Source: Cesiribacter sp. (GTDB lineage Bacteria > Bacteroidota > Bacteroidia > Cytophagales > Cyclobacteriaceae). From it: a DNA stretch of 17,649 nucleotides. The notes under the pieces are model-generated. The model worked only from the letters and a program-made list of their open reading frames with translations, made no database searches and was not told where the DNA came from. The position numbers were made by a program, and so were the translations under genes. Positions 7,623 through 16,100 of the stretch are shown piece after piece (position 1 is the stretch's first letter; each line of letters starts with the position of its first letter). The stretch lies in the NCBI GenBank assembly GCA_030147305.1, contig JASLAE010000465.1:1-17649 (forward strand), written 5' to 3'.

Positions 7623-8817
7623 CCAGACAGCTTCTGCTTTGCAAACCTCCAGTGAGCTACCACAAATAAACGTGCTGTTAGTAGATGACAGGCCTGCTAA
7701 CCTCATTAGTCTGGAAAGTCTACTGCTACGAAAAAATGAAGGAATTAATTATTTATTAGCCGGTTCCGGTGAACAGGCATTGAAAATAGCGCTTGAGGAA
7801 GAACTTGCACTTATTCTCCTGGACGTACAGATGCCAGGCATGAACGGTTACGAGGTAGCCCGCTATCTTCGGAACAGCTCCAGAACCAGGGATATTCCCA
7901 TCATCTTTGTTACAGCCATCGATGAAAATGCCTCTCACCTTATGGAAGGCTTTGAAGCTGGGGCGGTTGATTTTCTATTCAAACCATTACATCCTTTTAT
8001 CACCAAAGCCAAGGTGTCTGCTTTTGTACATTTATACCGGCAGAAGAAGGCACTGGAAAAGGCGCATCGCAGTGTACTCTCACTCAATGAGGAACTAGAG
8101 GCCCGGGTGGAAGAAAGGACCGAGGAGCTCACCCGTAAAAACCGGGATCTTGATAATTTTATTTACACAGCTTCTCATGACCTGAAGGCTCCCATCAGCA
8201 ACATAGAAGGACTGATGCAGCTACTCTATAAAGCGCTGAGTGAAGAATCTAAGCAGTCTGAAAAAGTAATCAGCATACAGGAGATGATCAGTGAGTCCAT
8301 TGAACGCTTTAAAACTACCATCAAGGACTTAACGGAAGTAGCGAAGATTCAGAACGATGCTTCGGTAGATGCTGATGTAGTCGATTTCGAAGAACTTTAT
8401 GAGGAGGTAAAATCAGACATCAGCAGTGCCATCGAATCATCCGGGGCTTTGCTTGGAACAGATTTCTCCAGAGTCCCGCAGATACTTTATTCCAGGAAAA
8501 ATCTGCGGAGCATACTTTACAACCTTATTTCAAATGCAGTAAAATATCGTTCGCCCCATCGTGCACCCATTGTACAGGTTTCTACCTGGATAGAAGACGG
8601 GTTCATTGTGCTGGAGGTAAAGGATAATGGGTTGGGGATTAAAAAAGAGGACCAGGAGAAAGTATTTGGTATGTTTAAGCGCCTTCACACCCATGTAGAA
8701 GGTACAGGAGTAGGCATGGCCATCGTTAAAAGGATAATTGAAAACAGTGGCGGCAGCATCTACATTGACAGTGAGGCTGATAAAGGTTCTACCTTCACTG
8801 TATACTTCAAGGTTTGA
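7609..8817 (+). CDS. Receiver-histidine kinase protein (REC-HisKA-HATPase), cytoplasmic
   Basis: This 402-residue soluble protein has an N-terminal receiver (about 20-142; acidic pair D26/D27, acceptor D72 in LLLDVQMPG, Thr in FVTAID, Lys in FKP). A short coiled coil follows (145-182, with VEERTEELTRKN), then a HisKA domain with H190 in ASHDLKAPI and a HATPase domain (N box around N309, DNGLGI at 339-344, GTGVGMAIVKRI at 365-376). There is no membrane segment and no sensor domain, so the receiver is the likely input: phosphorylation at D72, presumably from the upstream hybrid kinase, would set its kinase activity. The output target is unknown. The start ATG lies within cheB (14-base overlap). 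No clear terminator follows, and the 184 bases to the peptidase gene suggest the operon ends here. Confidence 0.9.
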   Translation: MNSTNQTASALQTSSELPQINVLLVDDRPANLISLESLLLRKNEGINYLLAGSGEQALKIALEEELALILLDVQMPGMNGYEVARYLRNSSRTRDIPIIFVTAIDENASHLMEGFEAGAVDFLFKPLHPFITKAKVSAFVHLYRQKKALEKAHRSVLSLNEELEARVEERTEELTRKNRDLDNFIYTASHDLKAPISNIEGLMQLLYKALSEESKQSEKVISIQEMISESIERFKTTIKDLTEVAKIQNDASVDADVVDFEELYEEVKSDISSAIESSGALLGTDFSRVPQILYSRKNLRSILYNLISNAVKYRSPHRAPIVQVSTWIEDGFIVLEVKDNGLGIKKEDQEKVFGMFKRLHTHVEGTGVGMAIVKRIIENSGGSIYIDSEADKGSTFTVYFKV

Positions 8818-8927
8818 GCTAGCTTATGAGGGTCAACAATCATATTTTACCTGGCTGGTACCTGCCTGCTGAGATGGTAATTGATTTCAAAGCCGCTCAA
8901 ACAATTTGACTTAAATGATTTTTTAAC

Positions 8928-8985
8928 TGATACCAAATGTATTCTATCCCTTCATAGGGTGGGATTACCAAACTAGTTGGTATCA
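8928..8985 (+). promoter_or_regulatory. Cluster of competing inverted repeats before the M3 peptidase start
   Basis: TGATACCAA (8928-8936) and TTGGTATCA (8977-8985) are perfect 9-base complements 40 bases apart. The same right arm can instead pair with a nearer TACCAA (8966-8971), making a 6-bp stem with loop ACTAG. Inside the long loop ATCCC (8946-8950) pairs with GGGAT (8961-8965). The two pairings of TTGGTA are mutually exclusive, and the arm ends 16 bases before the ATG at 9002. It could be an RNA switch, a DNA operator, or chance. No T-run follows, so it is not a normal terminator. Confidence 0.4.
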
Positions 8986-9001
8986 ATCTAATTTTATTCC
9001 C

Positions 9002-11035
9002 ATGAATCCACTCTTAAATAATTTCAATACGCCTTTTGAAACACCTCCTTTTCAGGATATTAAAAACGAACATTTTTTGCCAGCCATTCAGGAAGCAATC
9101 AGGCAGGGAAAGGAAGATGTAAACAGGATCACGGCCAATGAAGAAGAGCCGGACTTTAGCAATACCATTGAAGCGCTGGAGAGGAGCGGAGAACGGGTTG
9201 GGCTGATTTCCAGTATTTTTTTCAACCTCAATTCTGCCGAGACGAGCGAGGAAATTCAGAAGCTGGCAAGAGAAATTTCACCCCTGCTTACTGAGTACTC
9301 TAATGATATTATGCTGAATCAGGCGCTATTTGAACGGATTAAGCATGTTCATGAAAACAAAGAAAGCTTGATCCTTTCGCCGGAAGAAAAGACGCTCCTG
9401 GATAAAACATATAAAAGCTTTGTACGCAATGGTGCAAATTTATCAGAAGCTGATAAGCAGCATTTACGCGAAATAGACAAAGCACTTTCTCAACTGTCGC
9501 TGGCATTTGGGGAAAATGTACTGGCTGAAACAAATAAATATACCTTAACCGTAACGGATGAAAATGATCTTGCCGGTTTACCAGACCATGCCATAGAAGC
9601 AGCTGCCCAAACGGCAAAAGAAATGGGCAAAGACCAGGCATGGGTCTTCACTCTGCAGTTTCCCAGCTATATTCCCTTCATGACCTATGCCGACAAACGG
9701 GAGCTGCGCAAACAACTTTTCCTGGCCTATGGCTCAAAAGCTTTTAAAGGAGATGAACATGATAACCAGGATATAATCCGGAGAATAGTACGGCTGCGGC
9801 ATGAGCGGGCTCAGCTGCTGGGGTATCAGTCGCATGCCGATTTTGTGCTGGAGGAGCGCATGGCTGAGTCACCCCGCAAAGTGATGGAATTTCTGGAGAA
9901 CCTGCTGCATCATGCAAAACCAGTGGCAGCAAAAGAGCTGGCGGAACTTACCGAATATGCCAGGTCGCTTGGTGGTCCTGAGCCGCTGGAACGATGGGAC
10001 ATTGCCTATTATTCAGAAAAGCTGAAGAAAGAAAAATACTCCATCGACGATGAAATGCTAAAGCCTTACTTTAAGCTTGAAGATGTAATAGGCGGGGTTT
10101 TTCAGGTTGCAGGCAAGCTCTATGGACTTCAGTTCAAACCACTGGAGGGGGTGCAGGTTTACCATCCCGATGTAAAGGTTTATGAAGTACTGGATGAATT
10201 CAATCGCCACACTGCTGTCTTTTATGCAGACTTTTTTCCTCGTCCAGGTAAACGCAATGGTGCTTGGATGACCTCGTTCCGGGGTCAGAAAAAAGAAGGG
10301 GAAGAAGAGGTAAGGCCGCTTGTTTCCATTGTCTGCAATTTCACCAAACCTACAGCCACAAAACCTTCTTTGCTGACCTTTAACGAGGTAACAACGCTCT
10401 TCCATGAATTCGGCCACGCCCTGCATGGTATGCTAGCGAATGGTACCTATGAAAGTCTTTCAGGTACCAGTGTGTACTGGGATTTTGTAGAATTACCTTC
10501 GCAGGTGCTGGAGAACTGGGTATACGAAAAAGAGAGCCTTGATCTGTTTGCCCGCCATTATGAGACAGGGGAGGCCATACCCGAAGCCTTGATCCGGAAA
10601 ATAAAGGAAAGCGCCAATTTTATGGAGGGCTACCAGACTGTACGCCAAATTGGGCTGGCCAAACTGGATATGGGCTGGCACATAGGCAAAGCCATTGCCG
10701 TGGAAGATGTAGGGTACTATGAACAGTCACTACAGGAGGATACCAATTTACTGCCGGTTGTAGAAGGAACTAATACAAGTGCTTCCTTCTCGCACATCTT
10801 TCAGGGTGGCTATGCCTCCGGCTATTACAGCTATAAATGGGCTGAAGTGCTTGATGCCGATGCTTTTGAATTTTTTCAGGAAAAAGGGATCTTCAATAAA
10901 GACACGGCAGACCTTTTCAAGAAACATGTTTTAAGTGCGGGTGGAAGTGAGCACCCAATGGAGCTGTATAAACGGTTCAGGGGGAAAGAGCCCTCTCCGG
11001 AAGCACTGCTCAGAAGAACCGGCATGCTAAAATAA
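9002..11035 (+). CDS. M3-family zinc oligopeptidase (oligopeptidase A / PrlC-like)
   Basis: This 677-residue soluble metallopeptidase should cleave short peptides in the cytoplasm; there is no signal peptide. The zinc site is HEFGH at residues 468-472, with the third ligand E497 in FVELPSQVLENW, 25 residues after the second histidine as in M3 enzymes. The C-terminal FSHIFQGGYASGYYSYKWAEVLDADAF block (split here as FSHIF and GGYASGYYSYKWAEV) and FRGKEPSPEALLRRTGM resemble E. coli oligopeptidase A more than peptidyl-dipeptidase Dcp. Dcp, which shares the fold and length (~680), remains possible. The ATG at 9002 gives the expected N-terminus (NTPFETPPFQDIKNEHFLPAI). It appears monocistronic, with a repeat cluster in front and a hairpin terminator behind. 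Confidence 0.93.
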   Translation: MNPLLNNFNTPFETPPFQDIKNEHFLPAIQEAIRQGKEDVNRITANEEEPDFSNTIEALERSGERVGLISSIFFNLNSAETSEEIQKLAREISPLLTEYSNDIMLNQALFERIKHVHENKESLILSPEEKTLLDKTYKSFVRNGANLSEADKQHLREIDKALSQLSLAFGENVLAETNKYTLTVTDENDLAGLPDHAIEAAAQTAKEMGKDQAWVFTLQFPSYIPFMTYADKRELRKQLFLAYGSKAFKGDEHDNQDIIRRIVRLRHERAQLLGYQSHADFVLEERMAESPRKVMEFLENLLHHAKPVAAKELAELTEYARSLGGPEPLERWDIAYYSEKLKKEKYSIDDEMLKPYFKLEDVIGGVFQVAGKLYGLQFKPLEGVQVYHPDVKVYEVLDEFNRHTAVFYADFFPRPGKRNGAWMTSFRGQKKEGEEEVRPLVSIVCNFTKPTATKPSLLTFNEVTTLFHEFGHALHGMLANGTYESLSGTSVYWDFVELPSQVLENWVYEKESLDLFARHYETGEAIPEALIRKIKESANFMEGYQTVRQIGLAKLDMGWHIGKAIAVEDVGYYEQSLQEDTNLLPVVEGTNTSASFSHIFQGGYASGYYSYKWAEVLDADAFEFFQEKGIFNKDTADLFKKHVLSAGGSEHPMELYKRFRGKEPSPEALLRRTGMLK

Positions 11036-11065
11036 GATAATTGTGTTATTACAGCTAAAGCTATA

Positions 11066-11106
11066 AGGAAGGGACTGATGCAACATACCGGCAGCAGTCC
11101 TTTTCT
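11066..11106 (+). terminator. Hairpin terminator after the M3 peptidase gene
   Basis: AGGAAGGGACTG (11066-11077) can pair with CAGTCCTTTTCT (11095-11106) over 12 positions, two of them G-U, with a 17-base loop. The T-rich segment is partly inside the right arm and continues as TTTTCTGTATT, so termination may be only moderately efficient. It begins 31 bases after the peptidase stop and lies 42 bases before the next gene. Confidence 0.55.
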
Positions 11107-11147
11107 GTATTCCTGCAGGCGCTGAATGGCCTGCTAACCCTAAACTT

Positions 11148-11513
11148 ATGAGAATAGAAGAATTGAATCATGTAGCCCTTTATGTGCGGAATCTTGAGAA
11201 GAGCGTTCGTTTTTACTCAGAGATCCTGGAGTTAGCAACCCTTCCAAGGCCTGCTTTCACATTTCCGGGTGCCTGGTTCAGGTTAGGCACTCACCAGGAG
11301 CTACACCTTATCGGTAACCGAGAGGAAGAGATGAACTTTATTCGTCAGCATCATTTTGCCCTGAAAATCAGCTCCGCTCATGAGGCAGCAGAAGCGTTAA
11401 CAAAAAAAGGTATACAATTTAGGGGACCCAAACCAAGACCGGACGGTGCCATTCAGATCTTCATACAGGACCCGGATGGTTATTATATAGAATTATTTGA
11501 GTTCAAAGGGTAG
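11148..11513 (+). CDS. VOC-superfamily (glyoxalase / dioxygenase fold) protein
   Basis: This 121-residue single-domain protein shows the paired beta-alpha-beta-beta-beta pattern of the vicinal oxygen chelate superfamily. The first module begins with LNHVALYVRNLEKSVRFYSE (split: LNHVALYVRNL then EKSVRFY); the second ends with FIQDPDGYYIELFEF. Likely metal ligands are H8, H53 (in ELHLIG; E51 is an alternative), H69 (in HHFAL) and E115 (in YYIELFE), so a metal-dependent activity is plausible. The family includes glyoxalase I, fosfomycin-resistance thiol transferases, epimerases and dioxygenases, and nothing here picks out one of them. The gene stands alone between a terminator-like hairpin and a convergent small gene. 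No promoter box of the TAnnTTTG type is seen upstream, so read-through from the peptidase gene is possible. Confidence 0.85.
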   Translation: MRIEELNHVALYVRNLEKSVRFYSEILELATLPRPAFTFPGAWFRLGTHQELHLIGNREEEMNFIRQHHFALKISSAHEAAEALTKKGIQFRGPKPRPDGAIQIFIQDPDGYYIELFEFKG

Positions 11514-11557
11514 CAGTAAACGGGATTAACTGCATTAAGGGCCTTGTAATTTTAATG

Positions 11558-11746
11558 TCAATTTGGCTTCTTCTTCGATTCTATCAATCCCCATAGTATG
11601 GGACTGAAAAAGGCGAGGTTTTCCAGAAAATGTACCATACCAAAGAATTTTTTAGGCTCAACGGCTTCATGTTCAGCCATGTCTGATACTAATGCATCAA
11701 GGGTTTCCCTAAATTTTTGATCAAATTCTTCTTGAGTCATATCCAT
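11558..11746 (-). CDS. Small hypothetical protein (62 residues)
   Basis: This minus-strand reading frame (ATG at 11746, TGA at 11558) encodes an acidic, helical N-terminal half (MDMTQEEFDQKFRETLDALV) and a hydrophobic, aromatic C-terminal half (residues 35-54, with FFGMVHFLENLAFF) ending in a basic tail, SKKKPN. I do not recognise a family. Support for it being real is the protein-like composition, the absence of a competing frame on the other strand, and its fit in the gap between the VOC and GNAT genes. The C-terminal part could be an amphipathic helix or a single membrane segment. No convincing promoter box was found upstream of it. Confidence 0.55.
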   Translation of the reverse strand: MDMTQEEFDQKFRETLDALVSDMAEHEAVEPKKFFGMVHFLENLAFFSPILWGLIESKKKPN

Positions 11747-11940
11747 GGTGTAAGGTACAGTTGATGACAGATAAATAACAAATTACCGGGCTGCAAAAAT
11801 TCATTGCACGGTATAAACATTGATGAACCAGGATTGCATTTTGGTAATTTTTGATGCTATTTTTGTCGAACCAATCTCTAAAAGTTATTGTAATATCTAT
11901 ACTAAAATAGTAGAAAAGAGTAGTAAAATTCTGCAGAAAT

Positions 11941-11948
11941 TACGTTTG
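11941..11948 (+). promoter_or_regulatory. Candidate -7 promoter box for the GNAT gene
   Basis: TACGTTTG matches the Bacteroidota -7 consensus TAnnTTTG and lies 48 bases before the GTG start at 11996, a sensible distance for a short leader. No TTG occurs at the expected -33 position. A second match, TATTTTTG at 11858-11865 with a TTG at 11834-11836 (21-base spacer), has better spacing but would leave a leader of about 125 bases. The rest of 11747-11995 is AT-rich and shows no other structure I can name. Confidence 0.35.
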
Positions 11949-11995
11949 CATACAGAAAAAGTAAATCAACTAAAAAAGGGATAATTCCAACATTT

Positions 11996-12499
11996 GTGGA
12001 GCAACGCTTCAAAGAAACAACCGATAAGCCGGAACGCTTTTTCGATATTCTGCCCGCTGATTGGCAGGAGAGTATAGTACCATACTGGACAGACTACGCG
12101 CATACAGCCCGTATTTTTGTGATGGAATCAGCAACTGAAGTAGTGGGGGGAGGTATTGTATTTTCAACAGTTTCGCCCGATTGCCAGCCAGCCTTTAGAA
12201 AGGAAGCTCAGGAATGGTTTGATGCCGGCTACCTTTATATTGGATTTTTATGGATTTCAGAAGTACATCGGGATAAACAATTGGGAACGAAATGGCTGCA
12301 GCAACTCTATAATAAGCTGCCCGACCAAAACTTTTGGTTATCCATTGACGAATTAAGACTCTCTGCATTTTATAATCGCAACGGTTTTGAGCTAATCAAA
12401 AAAGTTGAGCTTGATTATTATCCGGAATGGGTCATGAGCATGGACTGCAACCAAAAAGCACTACCCGCTCAGCGTATCATGGAAAAAATGCCTGCCTAG
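11996..12499 (+). CDS. GNAT-family N-acetyltransferase
   Basis: This 167-residue protein is predicted to transfer an acetyl group from acetyl-CoA to an amine; the substrate is unknown. The acetyl-CoA-binding region follows strand 4: YIGFLWISEVHRDKQLGTKW (81-100) contains a variant of the R/Q-x-x-G-x-G/A pyrophosphate loop (RDKQLGTKW). The C-terminal FYNRNGFELIKK (125-136) is the usual GNAT motif. The start is taken as GTG 11996 because no ATG is available in frame upstream; AAAAAAGGG at 11972-11980 may be a weak ribosome-binding site. Two upstream in-frame ATA/ATT codons cannot be excluded as starts. It reads toward the minus-strand DUF4126 gene and the two share a hairpin element between their stops. 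Confidence 0.82.
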   Translation: MEQRFKETTDKPERFFDILPADWQESIVPYWTDYAHTARIFVMESATEVVGGGIVFSTVSPDCQPAFRKEAQEWFDAGYLYIGFLWISEVHRDKQLGTKWLQQLYNKLPDQNFWLSIDELRLSAFYNRNGFELIKKVELDYYPEWVMSMDCNQKALPAQRIMEKMPA

Positions 12500-12530
12500 G
12501 GTATAATTGCATTACAGTACATTATTAGAA

Positions 12531-12610
12531 AAGGCAGACCAACAACTATTCTGGGAAGACTTCATCAGTAACGCCTGCTGGAGCTATCCGGTGGGATGTT
12601 GGTCTGCTTT
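12531..12610. terminator. Long-stem hairpin element between convergent genes
   Basis: AAGGCAGACCAACA (12531-12544) pairs with TGTTGGTCTGCTTT (12597-12610): 11 perfect base pairs plus a G-U and two A-T pairs, around a 52-base loop. It fills the gap between the GNAT stop (12499) and the DUF4126 stop (12614). Transcribed on the minus strand the stem is followed by a short T run (CCTTTTCT); on the plus strand by TTTATATTAT. The most economical reading is a shared bidirectional terminator, but the loop is far longer than usual. A small MITE-like remnant or a structured RNA are alternatives. Confidence 0.5.
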
Positions 12611-12613
12611 ATA

Positions 12614-13096
12614 TTATCCCTTCATCAGTGCTGCACCGCTGCTGATGGCAACATAATCCTCTACAGCACCCAATATCGGATCTTTTACATAAGGAATGTT
12701 ACTCAGCATCTTCCGAAGAAAGAAGCTTACATAGGTAGTTGCCAGAGCCGAAGCTCCGCCTACTAACATTCCGGTAATGATATTCGTTTTGGCTGCCTGT
12801 GAAAGCACGGCCCCCACAAAAGCACCTGATAGTACTCTGGGAAGCGTTTGGGCAAAAGCAATTCGATTTGGTGCTGCCGGCAGCTTGTCTGCTGTGAGTT
12901 CTGCCGCTCCTAAAACTTTCGTGACAACACCGGCAGTTGGTGACTGTATAAAGGCAAGATTTGATTTAGCTACTGCTTTTCTGGGGTTATTGCTTAAATA
13001 ATGACTTACAATTGCTGGCGCTATGGCTGCGCGCATACCTGCCACAGCCCCTAAGCCTGCGCTAAGCTTTACTACGTTATTCTTTGTGATCTTCAT
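12614..13096 (-). CDS. DUF4126-like small membrane protein
   Basis: This 160-residue Gly/Ala-rich protein resembles the DUF4126 family. The family-like blocks are GMRAAIAPAIVSH (20-32), GAAELTADKLPAAPNRI (63-79), RVLSGAFVGAVL (87-98) and GAVEDYVAISSGAAL (143-157). Hydrophobic stretches around 9-30, 88-125 and 143-158 suggest an integral inner-membrane protein with three or four helices. The function of the family is not known to me. It starts at ATG 13096, 86 bases downstream of the stop of the same-strand OmpA-family gene, with no good terminator between them, so the two could be co-transcribed. The 3' end lies three bases from the hairpin element shared with the GNAT gene. Confidence 0.72.
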   Translation of the reverse strand: MKITKNNVVKLSAGLGAVAGMRAAIAPAIVSHYLSNNPRKAVAKSNLAFIQSPTAGVVTKVLGAAELTADKLPAAPNRIAFAQTLPRVLSGAFVGAVLSQAAKTNIITGMLVGGASALATTYVSFFLRKMLSNIPYVKDPILGAVEDYVAISSGAALMKG

Positions 13097-13182
13097 ATCA
13101 ATATTAGATTTCCTGAATAACAGTGGGCTTAGCCTATTGTTTTTTCTTATTCCAACAGTGCAGCGCTGAAGTGGAGGAAGGG

Positions 13183-16100
13183 TTAATTTTTCAGGTTCAA
13201 AATAAATTCTCCACGCCTGTTTAGCTGATGCTCCTGCTGGGAGCAGTCTGCAGGTTTAGGGCATGGCTTAATTGACTTCTTTTCACCAAAGCCTTCACTG
13301 CTGATTCTGCTGCTATCAATGCCCTGGGCAACCAGGAATTTGCCTGCAGCAACAGCACGTTGATGCGATAGTGTGAGGTTGTACTGGTCAGGACCCCGAT
13401 TGTCTGTAAAGGCATTGATCTTTAACGAAAGCCCGGGATATGCTTTCATGATCTCAGCTATTTTCTTTAACTCTTCTCTTGCTGCTACATTTAATGCTGT
13501 TTTGTTGAAATCATAATAAATGTTACCAATCAAAGTCCTTGAGTGGATGGCAGCAGTATCTGTATAGGAGAGGAAATCATCGAACAATGAAGCACCTTTT
13601 TTCCCATATGCCTGCTCAGGTAAGGTATTGGCCCTATTCTGGTTCCATTGCTGTGCACTATCATCCGGAATATATTCATACAGCACACCCTCAGACGATA
13701 CGAACAACTGCTGATTACCACTGGCAACTTCTATGATCTCATAGTAGGATTGCGACAGGGTTCCAGCACTATTTATTTCTCGTGCCATAACTGAAAGCTG
13801 GATCCGATTATGATCCGGGTGATTGCTCTCCACCACTTTTATGCCCCTTAATTCTGCTGCTTTGTACTCCGATGAATTACTCATGATTGTATAAGTGTCG
13901 GTATACTTTGCTTTCAGGGGAAGCTCTCCCTGTGCATTGGCATAGTGGACCATTACTTCACCAGTAGCCTCGTTCTTTACCAAAACCTCAGCATTGGCTA
14001 AAGGAAGACTTGTTTTGCTATTGATCACCTGCACCTGAAGGGTCGTATAAACAGGCTTTAGCTTTTCAAGGATAAATTCTACCAGCACCGTATCATTAAG
14101 CTGTTCCTTCAACTCCAGGTGACGCACTGCATCCTTATAGTTGATGTGAGATGTTTTAAATGATAGCGTTTGATTCAGGGTTGTTTTAAAGATAATATCA
14201 CCTTTCAGGGAAGTGTATAACTTCTGTTTTTCCTGGTTCTGCATGTTCAGCTGCACTTCACAAAATTTAACTGGCTCCGCTGTTTCTTTGTCTTTTGCAA
14301 TTACCCTGATATAAATTTCCCTGGCTGCAGCAGGAGGGATGGCCATCAATTTAATGGTGTCACGGGAGGTTGTGGTTTCAACCTGGGCAATTAGGGCTTT
14401 AAGCGATCCCTTTTCTGCGAGGATTGAATACACATCTCCAGATCTGGAGTTTATAGTTACGAGGCCATTGTTGTCGGTTTTATGTTTCTGCTCTTCTCCT
14501 GTCTTCTTATCAATCAGGTATACATCCGCATTTACAATGGGTTGGCTATCAGCAGGATTTACAAACAAAACAGGTTGAACCACCTTAACTGGTTTAGCCG
14601 GTTGAAGTAATATGTCGAGCCTGAGGGTATCATTCTTAGGAACAGTAAGCGTGGAGATATTGATTGACTGGGAGGTAAAATTATAGCCCGAAACGTTAAG
14701 CGCATAAGCTTTTCCCAAAGCAGCCGACATCCAACCCCTGCCTTTTAAAGAAGTGTACGTGCTGTCACTGATATTCTTTTGTTCTACGAGTTTAAGACCG
14801 GCAACTTTAACAGGCATTTTAGTTTCAGCATCTAAAACTGTAGCAGCAATTACAATGTCTTTGGGTTTCACTGGCTGCACCAGCAGCTGGATTTTATGCT
14901 CAGTTTGTCCATTAACTGTTGCAGGTGTTAATTCCAGTGCGCTGGCTACCCTGTTTCCTTTTTCCCCAATGATAGTGTAATTATGTTCTTTATTCGCCAG
15001 AAAATCGAAATTACCTTTCTTATCTGCAAGCAGTTGAAATTGCTCGCCTGTGCTGTTATTCAGAATGTATATACTGGCATTGGCCAGTGCTTTACCTACC
15101 GATACATCAAAAATGTTTCCTGTAACTGTTAAAACTGCTGGCTTTACTTTTGCAAGCTCCCAAACCCTGGAAATAGGCTCTGGTTGGTTTTGCGTAGAAA
15201 CCTTAACGAACTGTTCAGAAAAATGAGGCTTCTCCAGTCTGAATGAATAATCGCTGTTCTTTTCTAACTCAAGCTTTACATATCCATTGTCATCTGTTAA
15301 AGCATTATCCAGGCTTGCACCAGATTTAAAAACCTCAATAAAAGTAAATTTTACAGGTTGTTTTGTTTCCTGATCTATCACCTGTGCCGCAAAGTGTATT
15401 GGAACATCTGGTTTTCTGCCAAAATCTGGCGCTTCAATTGCTAATTCAAGTTTAGACTGCTCAGCAATTCCAGCGTCACTGAATATATAATCCGGGATAA
15501 AAACACTCTTATTTCCTTTTTCGCCTACAATCAGATAAGAAGTAGCCAGAAATGCTTTCACTTCAAAGGCTCCATTTTCATCACTTTTTACTGTTACTTC
15601 TTCATCAGTTTTTTCATTCAGCAGATAAATACTTGCCCCAGCTACCGGAGCTTTGGATAATTTATCATAAATGTATCCTTGTGCTAAAATAAAATTGGCT
15701 TCAAGCTTCTTTAAGGCAAGCTTAACGCGCAGCGTATCCCCGTTAATTTCTTTGTTGGTTAACGCAAGGGTGTTCACTCGATAACCATTTAGTTGAGCAG
15801 TGATCGATAATGGATCTTTGGCCGACGTCTTATAATAGACCTTGCCGGCAGAAGGGGTATAAGTTTTTGTTTCCCTGCCATTTTTCAGAAAAGTAACTTC
15901 GGCCAGTCGCAATGGCATTTGAGAAGCACTGTCTATAAGCAACGCTTCAACAATTACATCTTTTTCAAAATCCGGAGAGCTAAGTCCCAGTCTAATGACT
16001 TCATCAGGTGTGTTTTCCAGCTCTTTAAAAGTGATTCCGGTGACAAAGGCATGTCTATCTTCCTTCTCACCCATAAGCATATAGGGATCGCCTGCTTTTG

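Noticed and set aside
8817..8824. AGCTAGCT palindrome at the end of the receiver-kinase gene as a terminator or operator
   Set aside because: Eight bases with no loop and no T-run; perfect 8-base palindromes are expected by chance at this scale.
11513..11533. GCAGT/ACTGC inverted repeat after the VOC gene as a terminator
   Set aside because: Only five pairs around an 11-base loop and no T-run on either strand; too weak to call.
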